Assembly: GCA_003118195.1 (NCBI GenBank) | Contig: BEXV01001320.1 | Span: 61,998-80,362, forward strand | Source of the DNA: Hemicentrotus pulcherrimus | Taxonomy: Eukaryota > Echinodermata > Echinoidea > Camarodonta > Strongylocentrotidae | DNA: 18,365 nt | Direction of reading: 5' to 3' | Shown: piece by piece, positions 18,307 through 18,365 of the stretch | Layout: every line of letters starts with the position of its first letter | How positions within the stretch are numbered: position 1 is the stretch's first letter | The notes under the pieces: model-generated | The model's input: only the letters and a program-made list of their open reading frames with translations | The model's database searches: none | What the model was told of the DNA's origin: nothing | Program-made: the position numbers and the translations under genes

Positions 18307-18365
18307 GTAAGTGATTCAACATATCTTCCTCTCTGTCCCTCCCTCTCTCTGTCTGTCCCCCCCCC
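18307..18365 (+). other. Start of intron 5, pyrimidine-rich
   Basis: It begins with a strong donor, GTAAGT, and soon turns into CCTCTCTGTCCCTCCCTCTC, ending in a run of C at the window edge. The composition resembles the tract of intron 2. The intron continues outside the window. Confidence 0.8.

Overview
The window looks like AT-rich nuclear DNA from a metazoan, most likely a marine deuterostome invertebrate such as an echinoderm. It contains a spliced gene with canonical GT-AG introns, LINE remnants, many foldback repeats, and long (CT)n and (GAT)n microsatellites. The deuterostome guess rests on the gene, a ST6GalNAc-type sialyltransferase, and on the style of the repeats. No feature identifies the species. 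Nothing looks bacterial or viral.

The only gene I can support is on the + strand from about 14213 to 18306. Four exons (14213-14659, 15930-16152, 17181-17376, 18199-18306) join without a frame break at phases 0, 1 and 2. They encode 324 visible residues of a type II Golgi sialyltransferase (GT29, ST6GALNAC3/5/6-like): an RQR motif and signal-anchor, a stem with several N-glycosylation sites, sialyl motif L, a WGP segment, and sialyl motif S. The start codon lies in an unseen upstream exon. The C-terminal part with sialyl motifs III and VS lies beyond the right edge.

The first 14.2 kb has no recognisable protein-coding gene. It is either intergenic or the large first intron of the sialyltransferase. 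Positions 1-7900 hold several families of inverted-repeat (MITE-like) elements, including a duplicated pair of modules (128 bp and about 155 bp) and a family with a TCACTTCGTGA core. Positions 7900-9600 hold tandem repeats (54 bp and 142 bp units) and a degenerate GAT array. Positions 9590-10730 hold two pieces of non-LTR retrotransposons in the wrong order (C-terminus and 3' UTR first, then a frameshifted reverse transcriptase), followed by a short repeat cluster with a hairpin. Positions 10950-13500 hold a pure ATG microsatellite, a LINE-like 3' tail and a possible 1.4 kb element with TTAAAGGG-like ends. Just before the first visible exon is a run of diverged repeats carrying branch-point-like motifs.

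Within the gene, intron 2 is dominated by about 740 bp of nearly continuous pyrimidines that runs straight into the splice acceptor. Intron 4 carries a copy of the same dispersed repeat family that forms the 142 bp tandem at 9302-9585. I found no clearly new biological system. The most notable items are the pyrimidine tract, the pre-exon repeats, the A-B module duplication and the incomplete but well-supported sialyltransferase.
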